Assembly: GCA_019459055.1 (NCBI GenBank)
Contig: JAIBEI010000051.1
Span: 31,985-95,984, forward strand
DNA length: 64,000 nucleotides
Direction of reading: 5' to 3'
DNA from: Thiobacillus sp.
Lineage (GTDB): Bacteria > Pseudomonadota > Gammaproteobacteria > Burkholderiales > Thiobacillaceae
In this document: in pieces, positions 20,729-28,626 of the stretch
Layout of the letters: each line of letters opens with the position of its first letter
Position numbering within the stretch: the first letter of the stretch is position 1
The notes under the pieces: model-generated
Told to the model about the DNA's origin: nothing
Database searches by the model: none
The model's input: the letters and a program-made list of their open reading frames with translations, nothing else
Made by a program: the position numbers and the translations under genes

Positions 20729-22213
20729 ATGTTCGGACAGTCGATTCTCTCCCTCGTCATCTGGGTCCCGATTTTGGCCGGGGTGGCGGTGCTCGCCACC
20801 GGCTCCGACCGCAACGCATCACTGGCGCGCTGGATTGCGTTGGCCGGTGCGCTGCTGGGCCTCGCCGTTGCGATCCTGTTGCTCACCGGCTTCGACACCG
20901 CCACCTCGGCGATGCAGTTCGTCGAAAAAGCCGCGTGGATCCCGGCGTTCAACGTCCATTATCACCTCGGCGTCGATGGCATTTCGATGCCGCTGATTCT
21001 GCTGAACAGCTTCATCACCGTGCTGGTGGTGATCGCCGGCTGGCGGGTGATCCAGGACAAGGTCGCGCAGTACATGGCGGCCTTCCTCATCATGTCCGGC
21101 CTCATCAACGGCGTATTCGCCTCGCTCGACGGCATCCTGTTCTACGTTTTCTTCGAGGGCATGCTGATCCCGCTGTACCTGATCGTCGGCGTGTGGGGCG
21201 GCCCGAATCGCGTCTATGCCGCGTTCAAGTTCTTCCTCTACACCCTGCTCGGTTCGCTCCTGATGCTGGTGTCGATGATCTATCTCTATTTTCAGTCGGG
21301 CGGCAGCTTCGACATCCAGACCTGGCACACCACTACGCTCGGGATGACGGCGCAGACGCTGATGTTCTTTTCCTTTCTGCTGGCCTTCGGGGTCAAGGTG
21401 CCGATGTGGCCGGTGCACACCTGGCTGCCCGACGCCCACGTCGAGGCGCCCACTGGCGGCTCGGTGGTGCTGGCGGCGATCACGCTGAAAGTCGGCGCCT
21501 ACGGCTTCCTGCGCTTCATTCTGCCGACGCTGCCGGATGCCAGTCACGAATACGCCTGGTTCGTCATCATGCTGTCGCTGGTCGCTGTGGCCTACATTGG
21601 CCTGGTGGCGCTGGCGCAGTCCGACATGAAGAAGCTCATCGCCTATTCGTCGATTGCGCACATGGGCTTCGTCACGCTCGGCTTCTTCATGTTCAACCCG
21701 CTCGGCGTCGAAGGCGGGCTGGTGCAGATGATCTCGCACGGCTTCGTGTCGGCGGCGCTGTTCCTCTGCATCGGGGTGATGTACGACCGTCTGCACTCGC
21801 GCCAGATCAAGGACTACGGCGGCCTGGTCAACCGGATGCCGGTATTCGCCGCCTTCTTCATGCTGTTCGCCATGGCCAACGTGGGCCTGCCCGCCACCAG
21901 CGGCTTCGTCGGCGAGTTCATGGTCATTATGGCGGCTACCAAGGTCAATTTCTGGTTCGCTTTCGTTGCGGCGACCACGCTGATCCTCGGCGCGGCCTAC
22001 ACGCTGTGGATGTACAAGCGGGTGGTGTTCGGCACTGTGACCAACCCGCACGTCGAGGAAATGAGCGACATCAACGCGCGTGAAATCCTGCTGCTCGGCG
22101 TGCTCGCCGTCTGCGTGCTGGCGATGGGCCTGTATCCCAGGCCGCTCACGGACACCATGCATGTGTCGGTGGTCGACCTGTTGGCGCACGTCGCCCAAAG
22201 CAAACTGCCTTAA
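20729..22213 (+). CDS. nuoM: NADH-quinone oxidoreductase subunit M
   Basis: Antiporter-like proton-pumping subunit (ND4 type). The 494-residue protein has about 14 helices and the family signatures FFEGMLIPLYLIVGVWGG, KVPMWPVHTWLPDAHVEAPT and IAYSSIAHMGFVTLG. Starts ten bases after nuoL and ends nine bases before nuoN. Confidence 0.97.
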   Translation: MFGQSILSLVIWVPILAGVAVLATGSDRNASLARWIALAGALLGLAVAILLLTGFDTATSAMQFVEKAAWIPAFNVHYHLGVDGISMPLILLNSFITVLVVIAGWRVIQDKVAQYMAAFLIMSGLINGVFASLDGILFYVFFEGMLIPLYLIVGVWGGPNRVYAAFKFFLYTLLGSLLMLVSMIYLYFQSGGSFDIQTWHTTTLGMTAQTLMFFSFLLAFGVKVPMWPVHTWLPDAHVEAPTGGSVVLAAITLKVGAYGFLRFILPTLPDASHEYAWFVIMLSLVAVAYIGLVALAQSDMKKLIAYSSIAHMGFVTLGFFMFNPLGVEGGLVQMISHGFVSAALFLCIGVMYDRLHSRQIKDYGGLVNRMPVFAAFFMLFAMANVGLPATSGFVGEFMVIMAATKVNFWFAFVAATTLILGAAYTLWMYKRVVFGTVTNPHVEEMSDINAREILLLGVLAVCVLAMGLYPRPLTDTMHVSVVDLLAHVAQSKLP

Positions 22214-22222
22214 GGTTCCAAG

Positions 22223-23668
22223 ATGAGCGATTTCCTCACCCAATTCGCCCCCGCCCTGCCCGAGATCTTCGTGCTGGCGATGGTCTCGCTGATCCTGGTG
22301 ATCGACGCCGCCGTCGACGACAGCAAGCGCTATATCGCCTATGTATTGTCGCTGGCCACGCTGGCCGGCGCGGCTTTCCTCACCGTGAACGATTTCTCTA
22401 CCATGCCGGTGTTGGCGCTCGGCGGCCTCTTCATCGACGATCCGCTGTCCGACGTATTGAAGCTGTTCCTCTATCTTACGGTCGCCACGGTGCTGGTGTA
22501 TTCGCGCGATTACCTGCGGACACGCGGGCTCTACAAGGGCGAATTCTTCGTGCTGGCGCTATTCGCGTTGCTCGGCATGATGGTGATGGTGTCGGCCAGC
22601 CATTTCCTTACGCTGTATCTCGGACTCGAACTGCTGTCGCTGTCCCTGTATGCCATGGTCGCATTGCAGCGCGATTCCGGTGTGGCGTCCGAGGCGGCGA
22701 TGAAATACTTCGTCCTGGGTGCGCTGGCGTCGGGCATGCTGCTCTATGGCATGTCGATGCTCTACGGCGTCACCGGCTCGCTGGCGCTGGCCGACATCGC
22801 GCAGAACCTGTCTGACGGCACCGACTTGCGCATTCCCCTGGTGTTCGGCATTGTCTTCATCGTCGCCGGGCTGGCCTTCAAACTGGGTGCCGTGCCGTTC
22901 CACATGTGGGTGCCGGACGTCTACCACGGCGCGCCGACCGCGATGACGCTGTTCATCGGCAGCGCGCCCAAGATCGCCGCCTTCGCCTTCGTCGTGCGCA
23001 TCCTGGGGCAGGGGCTGGAATCGCAGGTGTCCGAATGGCGCGACATGCTGGTGATCCTGGCGGTGCTGTCGATGGCGGTCGGCAACATCGCGGCCATCGC
23101 ACAGACCAATCTGAAGCGCATGCTCGCGTATTCGACCATCTCGCACATGGGCTTCATGCTGCTGGGCATCCTGGCCGGCTCGCAGAACGGCTACGGCAGC
23201 GCGATGTTCTACGTGCTGGTGTACGCGCTGATGAGCCTGGGCGGCTTCGGCATGATCCTGCTGCTGTCGCGCGCCGGCTTCGAGGCCGACAAGCTTGAGG
23301 ACTTTAAGGGGCTCAACCGCCGCAGCCCGTGGCTTGCCTTCCTGATGCTGCTCCTGATGTTCTCGATGGCCGGCGTGCCGCCGACGGTCGGCTTCTACGC
23401 CAAACTGTCGGTGCTGCAGGCGGTGGTCGAGATCGGCTACGTGTGGCTGGCGGTGGCCGCGGTGCTGTTCTCGCTGATCGGCGCGTTCTACTACCTTCGC
23501 ATCGTCAAGCTGATGTATTTCGATACTCCGCACGACACCAGCCCAATCACGGCCAGTCCCGATACCCGAATCATCATGTCGGCCAACGGCCTTGCCGTGC
23601 TGGCGCTCGGCATCCTGCCACAGCCGCTGATGGCGGTATGCATGCACGCCATCGGCGCTTCCTTCTGA
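22223..23668 (+). CDS. nuoN: NADH-quinone oxidoreductase subunit N
   Basis: Third antiporter-like subunit (ND2 type) and last gene of the nuo operon. The 481-residue protein has 13-14 helices. [37 protein letters not shown] and [15 protein letters not shown] are typical. A strong palindrome immediately follows the stop and probably ends or attenuates the operon. Confidence 0.97.
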   Translation: MSDFLTQFAPALPEIFVLAMVSLILVIDAAVDDSKRYIAYVLSLATLAGAAFLTVNDFSTMPVLALGGLFIDDPLSDVLKLFLYLTVATVLVYSRDYLRTRGLYKGEFFVLALFALLGMMVMVSASHFLTLYLGLELLSLSLYAMVALQRDSGVASEAAMKYFVLGALASGMLLYGMSMLYGVTGSLALADIAQNLSDGTDLRIPLVFGIVFIVAGLAFKLGAVPFHMWVPDVYHGAPTAMTLFIGSAPKIAAFAFVVRILGQGLESQVSEWRDMLVILAVLSMAVGNIAAIAQTNLKRMLAYSTISHMGFMLLGILAGSQNGYGSAMFYVLVYALMSLGGFGMILLLSRAGFEADKLEDFKGLNRRSPWLAFLMLLLMFSMAGVPPTVGFYAKLSVLQAVVEIGYVWLAVAAVLFSLIGAFYYLRIVKLMYFDTPHDTSPITASPDTRIIMSANGLAVLALGILPQPLMAVCMHAIGASF

Positions 23669-23676
23669 ATTATTTC

Positions 23677-23700
23677 CGCCGGAGCAGGCCTGCTCCGGCG
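23677..23700 (+). terminator. Perfect GC-rich palindrome after nuoN
   Basis: Twelve bases, CGCCGGAGCAGG, are followed immediately by their exact complement, giving a 24-base perfect palindrome eight bases after the nuoN stop. The RNA would form a ten-pair stem with a GGCC loop. A weak T-tract (CTTTT) comes about ten bases later. It is probably a transcription terminator or a 3' stabiliser of the nuo message. Confidence 0.55.
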
Positions 23701-23723
23701 TTACCTGGCTTTTCGAATTTATC

Positions 23724-24026
23724 GTGAATTTCTCCACCACCCTGCTGCTGGTTCTGGCGTTCGCCGCCGCCAACCTGCCGTTCCTCGTCGAGCGGATTTT
23801 CTTCGTCATCCGGCCCAGGGGCGGCAGAAAGAATCTCGCCTGGCGGTTGCTGGAATTGATCGTGATGTTTTTCGTGGTGGGCGGCATCGCGCTGCTGCTG
23901 GAAAGCAGGGCGGGCGACGTTCACAAGCAGAATTGGGAGTTCTACGCAGTCAACGCTGCGCTGTTCGTGGTGTTCGCGTACCCGGGCTTTGTGTATCGCT
24001 ATCTGTGGCGGCGGCGCGGTGCATAA
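23724..24026 (+). CDS. DUF2818 family small membrane protein
   Basis: A 100-residue protein with three hydrophobic segments (about 4-22, 43-61 and 74-92), the motif ANLPFLVERIF near the start and YPGFVYRYLWRRRGA at the end. It resembles the DUF2818 proteins that follow nuoN in many betaproteobacteria, which suggests a link to complex I; no function is established. Start GTG at 23724; the family N-terminus fits, though the Shine-Dalgarno site is poor. The S4 gene starts five bases after its stop. Confidence 0.8.
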   Translation: MNFSTTLLLVLAFAAANLPFLVERIFFVIRPRGGRKNLAWRLLELIVMFFVVGGIALLLESRAGDVHKQNWEFYAVNAALFVVFAYPGFVYRYLWRRRGA

Positions 24027-24030
24027 GGCC

Positions 24031-24249
24031 ATGGACACCATTGAATTCAAACTGCGCGGCGAATACGTCGCACTGTGCGACCTGCTCAAACTCACCGGCA
24101 TCGCCGACAGCGGCGGGCAGGGCAAGCTGATGATCGCCAACGGCGAAGTCACCGTTGACGGCCGTCCCGAAAGCCGCAAGACGGCGAAAATACGGGCGAA
24201 CCAGACGGTGCGGTGCCTTGGGCGGAATATTTTGACTGTGGCAGCTTGA
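24031..24249 (+). CDS. Small S4-domain RNA-binding protein (YbcJ-like)
   Basis: A 72-residue protein that is almost entirely one S4 RNA-binding fold. LCDLLKLTGIADSGGQGKLMIANGEVTVDGRPESRKTAKI is the typical helix-turn and strand pattern, similar to E. coli YbcJ and YaaA-type S4 proteins. A role in rRNA or ribosome binding is likely from the fold, but the exact target is unknown. Start ATG at 24031 excludes an in-frame extension into the previous gene. The 161 bases up to the convergent gene at 24411 hold nothing recognised. Confidence 0.85.
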   Translation: MDTIEFKLRGEYVALCDLLKLTGIADSGGQGKLMIANGEVTVDGRPESRKTAKIRANQTVRCLGRNILTVAA

Positions 24250-24410
24250 GCTTCCCGCCTCGGGGACGAACAACTAAGGAGAGGCTGCACTGTACGGGGC
24301 GCCCCAGCACTTCGATCAGCCGTTCACGCCGCGACGCCGCCACCGTCCTGGGATTCGTTTAATCTCGTGCATTGGTGGTACACCCGAGCCTATTTCTTCC
24401 TGTCCCAGGA

Positions 24411-25250
24411 TCAGCGTCGTGCCGGCCGCGCGGCAGGAGCTGACGCGGGCAATTGTCCATAAAGATCGGTAACACGATCCATCATTTCGAGAATGCGTTC
24501 GCTGGTGGTGGCCACATTGGCGGCGTAATGTGGATTTTTCTTGCCGACATTCTGTTCTTGCAGGGCGTTCTCGAAGAAAATCCATTGGGTACGGGCCATG
24601 CTCAATTCGCCACTGATCTTGCCGGTATTTTCGGGAGCATGATCCAATGCATTCAGGGCGCTAACGAATTCGCGTTTGGCGAGTTGCATCTCGGCGTCCA
24701 TGCCCGGGGTGCTGATCCCCCACTGTCGGAACATGTAAAACTTGGCCAAGCGTTGCGACAGCATGCGCTGTCGGCCGGAGATATTGATCAGGCGGCCGAC
24801 GCTGGTAGGGGATGAGAGCTCGAATTGTGTCGTGCCCAAGTGGGCCACACGCAAAGCATCCTCGTTGGTTTGGGCGATGAGTTGCGCGTTGTTCAGGCTG
24901 GGCGTTCCGATCAGGAGCTGGCGGTAGAGTTGCCAGTTGGCATCCAGATCCGCGTAGGTGGCTTTTATATCCGCCGACGGGGCAAAGGCCTTGAGTTCGT
25001 TCAGGTGTTCCTGGTAGAGATTGACGGACACCTCCAGGATGTGGCGTGACTTGTCGGTCAGGATGTTCAGGCCAATCTGACAATAGGCCTTGGCCATGCG
25101 TTGCGACAACATGCGCAAGCGACCAGCCTTGTTGATGGCCTCGTTGAGATTGGTGATGGCGGCGGCCCGGGCAGGCTGTGCCGGTATAACAGACGCTGCG
25201 AACAGGATCACGCTGCGGATCAGGAAATCTCTACGTAAGAGATTCGGCAT
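24411..25250 (-). CDS. Tat-exported protein with two PilJ/NarX-type sensor modules
   Basis: A 279-residue protein starting MPNLLRRDFLIRS, a good twin-arginine signal with cleavage near residue 29 (ARA-A), so it is probably periplasmic after folding. Two repeats follow: INKAGRLRMLSQRMAKAY (39-56) and INISGRQRMLSQRLAKFY (155-172). Both match the helix that binds nitrate in NarX and begins the type IV pili methyl-accepting N-terminal domain (PilJ_N). There is no transmitter, HAMP or kinase domain. It is the last gene of the nar strand, ten bases after a cytochrome c gene and past the narI terminator. A periplasmic nitrate/nitrite-binding role is inferred from the motif and neighbours. Confidence 0.8.
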   Translation of the reverse strand: MPNLLRRDFLIRSVILFAASVIPAQPARAAAITNLNEAINKAGRLRMLSQRMAKAYCQIGLNILTDKSRHILEVSVNLYQEHLNELKAFAPSADIKATYADLDANWQLYRQLLIGTPSLNNAQLIAQTNEDALRVAHLGTTQFELSSPTSVGRLINISGRQRMLSQRLAKFYMFRQWGISTPGMDAEMQLAKREFVSALNALDHAPENTGKISGELSMARTQWIFFENALQEQNVGKKNPHYAANVATTSERILEMMDRVTDLYGQLPASAPAARPARR

Positions 25251-25260
25251 AATATTTTCC

Positions 25261-25665
25261 TTATAAGGTTTCTACATACGCTGCCAGGTTGCTGATGTCT
25301 TCGTCGGACAGCTCGGCTGCCCATGGCGCCATCAGATTGGTCATTGGCCCCACTTGGGCGCCGCTGCGGTACAGCTTCAGCATCAATTCGACCCGTTCTG
25401 CAGTCAGGCCGGCAATGGGCGGCGTGAACTTGCCTCCCTGGCCGGTGCGGTGATGGCACAGGCGGCAGATGGATTCGTACTTGACCATGCCGGCACGTAC
25501 CTTGGCGCCATGAACGGGATCGGCGGCTTCCAATCGCTCCACTTTGGCCAGATCCGGGCCTCGCCGCTTTTCCGGATCGCCACCCTGGATGATGTTCTGC
25601 AACGCGAAGTGCACGCCGAGACCGACTGCGACCACCAGGATGATCCAGCCGAGCTTACGTAACAT
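25261..25665 (-). CDS. Membrane-anchored monohaem cytochrome c
   Basis: A 134-residue protein with one N-terminal hydrophobic helix (about 5-25), probably uncleaved, and a periplasmic class I cytochrome c domain. The haem site is CRLCH (Cys67, Cys70, His71); Met108 or Met112 in GPMTNLMAPW is the likely sixth ligand. The C-terminus, LSDEDISNLAAYVETL, is typical of small cytochromes c. AAAGGGAG precedes the start. It lies between the narI terminator and the PilJ-like gene, probably in their own two-gene unit. Electron transfer linked to nitrogen-oxide respiration is plausible but unproven. Confidence 0.85.
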   Translation of the reverse strand: MLRKLGWIILVVAVGLGVHFALQNIIQGGDPEKRRGPDLAKVERLEAADPVHGAKVRAGMVKYESICRLCHHRTGQGGKFTPPIAGLTAERVELMLKLYRSGAQVGPMTNLMAPWAAELSDEDISNLAAYVETL

Positions 25666-25741
25666 GCGGGCTCCCTTTCTGGACCCGGGTGAGGTCCTTA
25701 CGGGTGCTGGGATCGGTCATGGCGATACGACAAAAGTGGGA

Positions 25742-25773
25742 GGGCGCTGCCACCCGAAGGAGTGGCAGCGCCC
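25742..25773 (-). terminator. Terminator-like hairpin after narI
   Basis: GGGCGCTGCCAC (25742-25753) and its exact complement (25762-25773) form a perfect 12-pair stem with an eight-base loop. In the nar direction it is followed by CCCACTTTT. It lies 14 bases past the narI stop and separates narGHJI from the downstream cytochrome c and PilJ-like genes. Confidence 0.65.
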
Positions 25774-25787
25774 GGTTCAGCAGATGA

Positions 25788-26498
25788 TTACTCCGCGATG
25801 CGGCGCTTGGTGCGCACGATCTGGTAGGAACGCGTCAGATAACCGATCGGGAAGCTCCAGATGTGCACCAGGCGGGTGAACGGGAACAGCAGGAACAGCG
25901 AGAGGCCGAAGAACAGGTGGATGCGGAACACCATTTCGACATTGCTCACCAGTTCCGGCTTCGGGCTGAACAGCACGATGCTCTTTGCCCACTGCGCCAT
26001 CGCCATCATGGTGTCGGCACTGCCCTGTGCGGCGTGGTGTGCGGTGGTGAAGGTGGTGGCCAGGCCGAAACCCAGGGTAATCAGCACCCAGGCCAGGATG
26101 AAAATATCCGACGTACGGCTGGTTGCCCGCACACGCGGGTTGGTCATGCGACGCCACAGCAGCATCACGCCGCCGATCATGCACAGGATGCCGAGGAAGC
26201 CGCCGCCGTACATGGCGATGTTCTGCTTGCCGAGCGACGACAGGCCGATGGTGCCCCAGATGGCGTAGGGCGCCAGCAGCCCGACCAGGTGGCCGAAGAA
26301 GATGCCGATCACGCCGATGTGAAACAGGTTGCTGGACAGGCGCAGGCCCGCCGTGGAAAGCAACTGGCTGGACGCGCTGGTCCAGCCGTATTGCTCGCGG
26401 TCGAAGCGGATCCAGCTGCCGATCACGAACACGCTCAGGGCGATATAAGGATAAAAACCAAAAATCAGGTTGTTCCAGCTATACATAGACTCGTTCAT
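25788..26498 (-). CDS. narI: Respiratory nitrate reductase gamma subunit
   Basis: Dihaem cytochrome b that anchors NarGH to the inner membrane and oxidises quinol on the periplasmic side. The 236-residue protein has five hydrophobic helices. Histidines in HIGVIGIFFGHLVG and later in FTTAHHAAQG and RIHLFFGLSLFLLFPFTRLVHIW are the expected b-haem ligands. AAGGAGG precedes the start. Last gene of narGHJI. Confidence 0.96.
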   Translation of the reverse strand: MNESMYSWNNLIFGFYPYIALSVFVIGSWIRFDREQYGWTSASSQLLSTAGLRLSSNLFHIGVIGIFFGHLVGLLAPYAIWGTIGLSSLGKQNIAMYGGGFLGILCMIGGVMLLWRRMTNPRVRATSRTSDIFILAWVLITLGFGLATTFTTAHHAAQGSADTMMAMAQWAKSIVLFSPKPELVSNVEMVFRIHLFFGLSLFLLFPFTRLVHIWSFPIGYLTRSYQIVRTKRRIAE

Positions 26499-26509
26499 TT
26501 CATACCTCC

Positions 26510-27034
26510 TTAAGCGGCCAGACGGGTGAGCGTGGCGCGGCTTTTAACGATGGAAAGCAGGGGCGCATAGGGGGTTCCGGCCTTGGTCAGGTTGTCGGCC
26601 AGCACCGTCAGCACCTTGTTGGCGTCGGACAGGAAGGTCGTTGCCTCGTTGTCTTCCAGCATGGCGGTGAATTCCAGGACCAGCGGCAGAAAGTCGGGCA
26701 GTTCGTTGCTCGCCAACGTGATGCCGTAATCCTTGTACAACTCGCCGAGGTCGATCAGTGCCGGGCCGCGATTCCTGTCGTTGTCGTCGCCGAACAGATG
26801 GTGGGTCAGGTGCAGACTGTGCTCCGGCGTCAGATCGAACGTCTTCACATAGTCTTCCTGCAGATCGATCAGTGGCGTATTGGCCAGGTGATCGAGCAGC
26901 CTCCGCATGGATTCCTTTTCCGTCGTGTCGATACTTTGAATTTTCCCGATTTCATCGCGGATTTCAGGCAGATGGTTGATCAACTCCTGGTCCGGGTAAT
27001 CCAGCAATGCGGACAGTATTTTGTAGATGGACAT
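26510..27034 (-). CDS. narJ: Nitrate reductase assembly chaperone NarJ
   Basis: Dedicated chaperone for molybdenum cofactor insertion into NarG and its membrane attachment; not part of the final enzyme. The 174-residue protein begins MSIYKILSALLDYPDQEL. It contains LTHHLFGDDNDRNRGPALIDLGELY and ELPDFLPLVLEF, the core NarJ motifs. It is shorter than the roughly 230-residue E. coli protein, mainly at the C-terminus. The ATG at 27034 has GAGGAAA upstream; open sequence beyond it is a shadow inside narH. Confidence 0.93.
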   Translation of the reverse strand: MSIYKILSALLDYPDQELINHLPEIRDEIGKIQSIDTTEKESMRRLLDHLANTPLIDLQEDYVKTFDLTPEHSLHLTHHLFGDDNDRNRGPALIDLGELYKDYGITLASNELPDFLPLVLEFTAMLEDNEATTFLSDANKVLTVLADNLTKAGTPYAPLLSIVKSRATLTRLAA

Positions 27035-27045
27035 GATGTTTCCTC

Positions 27046-28593
27046 TCAGCTTTTGTCCGCGGACGGAGCCAGTTCGGCGGGTTCCAGCGTTTCCTTGCGG
27101 CGACGCGGGAACAGGGTGACCTTGCTGATGCCTGCGGAAGAGCTGTTGCCGAAGGTGAAGCCGTTCTGGCCCTGGAAACCGTAGGCATCGTCCAACCGCT
27201 CCTCCTCGTGACCGGTGGGGATGACGAAACGGTCTTCGTAGTTGGCGATCGCCAGGTAACGGTACATTTCCTTGGCCTGATCTTCCGTGATGCCTGCTGC
27301 AACCAAAGGCCGTGTGTCCGCGATGCCTTCCACATGCACCGAGCGCTGGTAGCTGCGCATCGCGATGAGGCGGTTCAGCGCGCTGACAATGGGCGCTTCC
27401 TTGCCTGCGGTGAGCAGGTTGGCAAGGTACCTGACCGGCGTGCGCATCGTCCCGGCCTGCGGGATCGCGCCGTCCGGACCGAGCGGCAGGTTGCCCTGGT
27501 CGATCTGGGACTGGACCGGCGAGAGCGGCGGCACGTACCAGACCATTGGCAGGGTGCGGAATTCCGGGTGCATCGGAAAGGCAATTTTCCAGTCGATCGC
27601 CATTTTGTAGATCGGCGATTTTTGCGCGGCGATGATCCAGTCTTCGTTGATGCCCTCGGCCCGAGCCGCGGCAATCACTTCCGGATCGTTGGGGTCGAGG
27701 AAAATGCTGCACTGCGCTTCATACAGATCCTGCTCGTTCGTCGTGCTGGCCAGTTCTTCGATGCGGTCGGCGTCATACAGCATGATGCCGTTGTAGCGGA
27801 TGCGGCCGACGCAGGATTCCGAGCAGATCGTCGCCATGCCGGACTCGACGCGCGGGTAGCAGGCGATGCACTTCTCTGCCTTGCCGGATTCCCAGTTGTA
27901 GTACACCTTTTTGTAAGGGCATGCGCTCATGCAGAAACGCCAGCCACGGCACTTGTCCTGGTCGACCAGGACGATGCCATCCTCTTCACGCTTGTAGAGC
28001 GAGCCGGACGGGCAGGCTGCCACACAGGCCGGGTTCAGGCAGTGGTTGCAGATGCGCGGCAAATACAGGTTGAACGTGTTCTCGAACTGGCCGTACATCT
28101 CTTTCTGGATGTTGTCCATGTTCTTGTCCACGCTGCGCTTGGCATATTCGCCCGCCAGGTCGTCTTCCCAGTTCGGTCCCCAGGTGATTTTTTCCATGGG
28201 GTCGCCGGTGATCATCGAAAGCGGGCGTGCGGTCGGAGCGGCCTCGGACAACGGCGCATTTTGCAAACGCGCATAGTTGTAGGTGAATGGCTCATAGTAT
28301 TCGTCGATCTGCGGCAGATCCGGGTTGGCGAAGATGTTCAGCAGCTTCGACAAGCGCCCGCCGGATTTCAGCTCCAGCTTGCCGCCATTGAGCATCCAGC
28401 CGCCTTTCCATTTTTCCTGGTTCTCCCACTGCTTGGGATAGCCGATGCCGGGCTTGGATTCGACGTTGTTGAACCAGACGTATTCCACGCCCTTGCGGTT
28501 GGTCCAGGTGTTCTTGCACGTCACCGAGCAGGTGTGGCAACCGATGCATTTGTCCAGGTTGAAGACAAATGCGAATTGTGCACGTACTTTCAT
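27046..28593 (-). CDS. narH: Respiratory nitrate reductase beta subunit
   Basis: Electron-transfer subunit with four Fe-S clusters linking NarI haems to NarG. The 515-residue protein has cysteine groups CIGCHTCSVTCKN (Cys16, 19, 22, 26), CNHCLNPACVAACP, CRGWRFCMSACP and CIACYPRVESGMATICSESC. The tryptophan replacing a cysteine in the third group is the known mark of the [3Fe-4S] centre. AGGAG precedes the start. Sits between narG and narJ. Confidence 0.97.
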   Translation of the reverse strand: MKVRAQFAFVFNLDKCIGCHTCSVTCKNTWTNRKGVEYVWFNNVESKPGIGYPKQWENQEKWKGGWMLNGGKLELKSGGRLSKLLNIFANPDLPQIDEYYEPFTYNYARLQNAPLSEAAPTARPLSMITGDPMEKITWGPNWEDDLAGEYAKRSVDKNMDNIQKEMYGQFENTFNLYLPRICNHCLNPACVAACPSGSLYKREEDGIVLVDQDKCRGWRFCMSACPYKKVYYNWESGKAEKCIACYPRVESGMATICSESCVGRIRYNGIMLYDADRIEELASTTNEQDLYEAQCSIFLDPNDPEVIAAARAEGINEDWIIAAQKSPIYKMAIDWKIAFPMHPEFRTLPMVWYVPPLSPVQSQIDQGNLPLGPDGAIPQAGTMRTPVRYLANLLTAGKEAPIVSALNRLIAMRSYQRSVHVEGIADTRPLVAAGITEDQAKEMYRYLAIANYEDRFVIPTGHEEERLDDAYGFQGQNGFTFGNSSSAGISKVTLFPRRRKETLEPAELAPSADKS

Positions 28594-28626
28594 GGGTTTC
28601 TCCTGTTTGTCCTGTTCACGCGACGA

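Noticed and set aside
18586..20952. A 788-codon open frame on the - strand across nuoK-nuoL-nuoM
   Set aside because: Same shadow composition; nuo genes are secure on the + strand.
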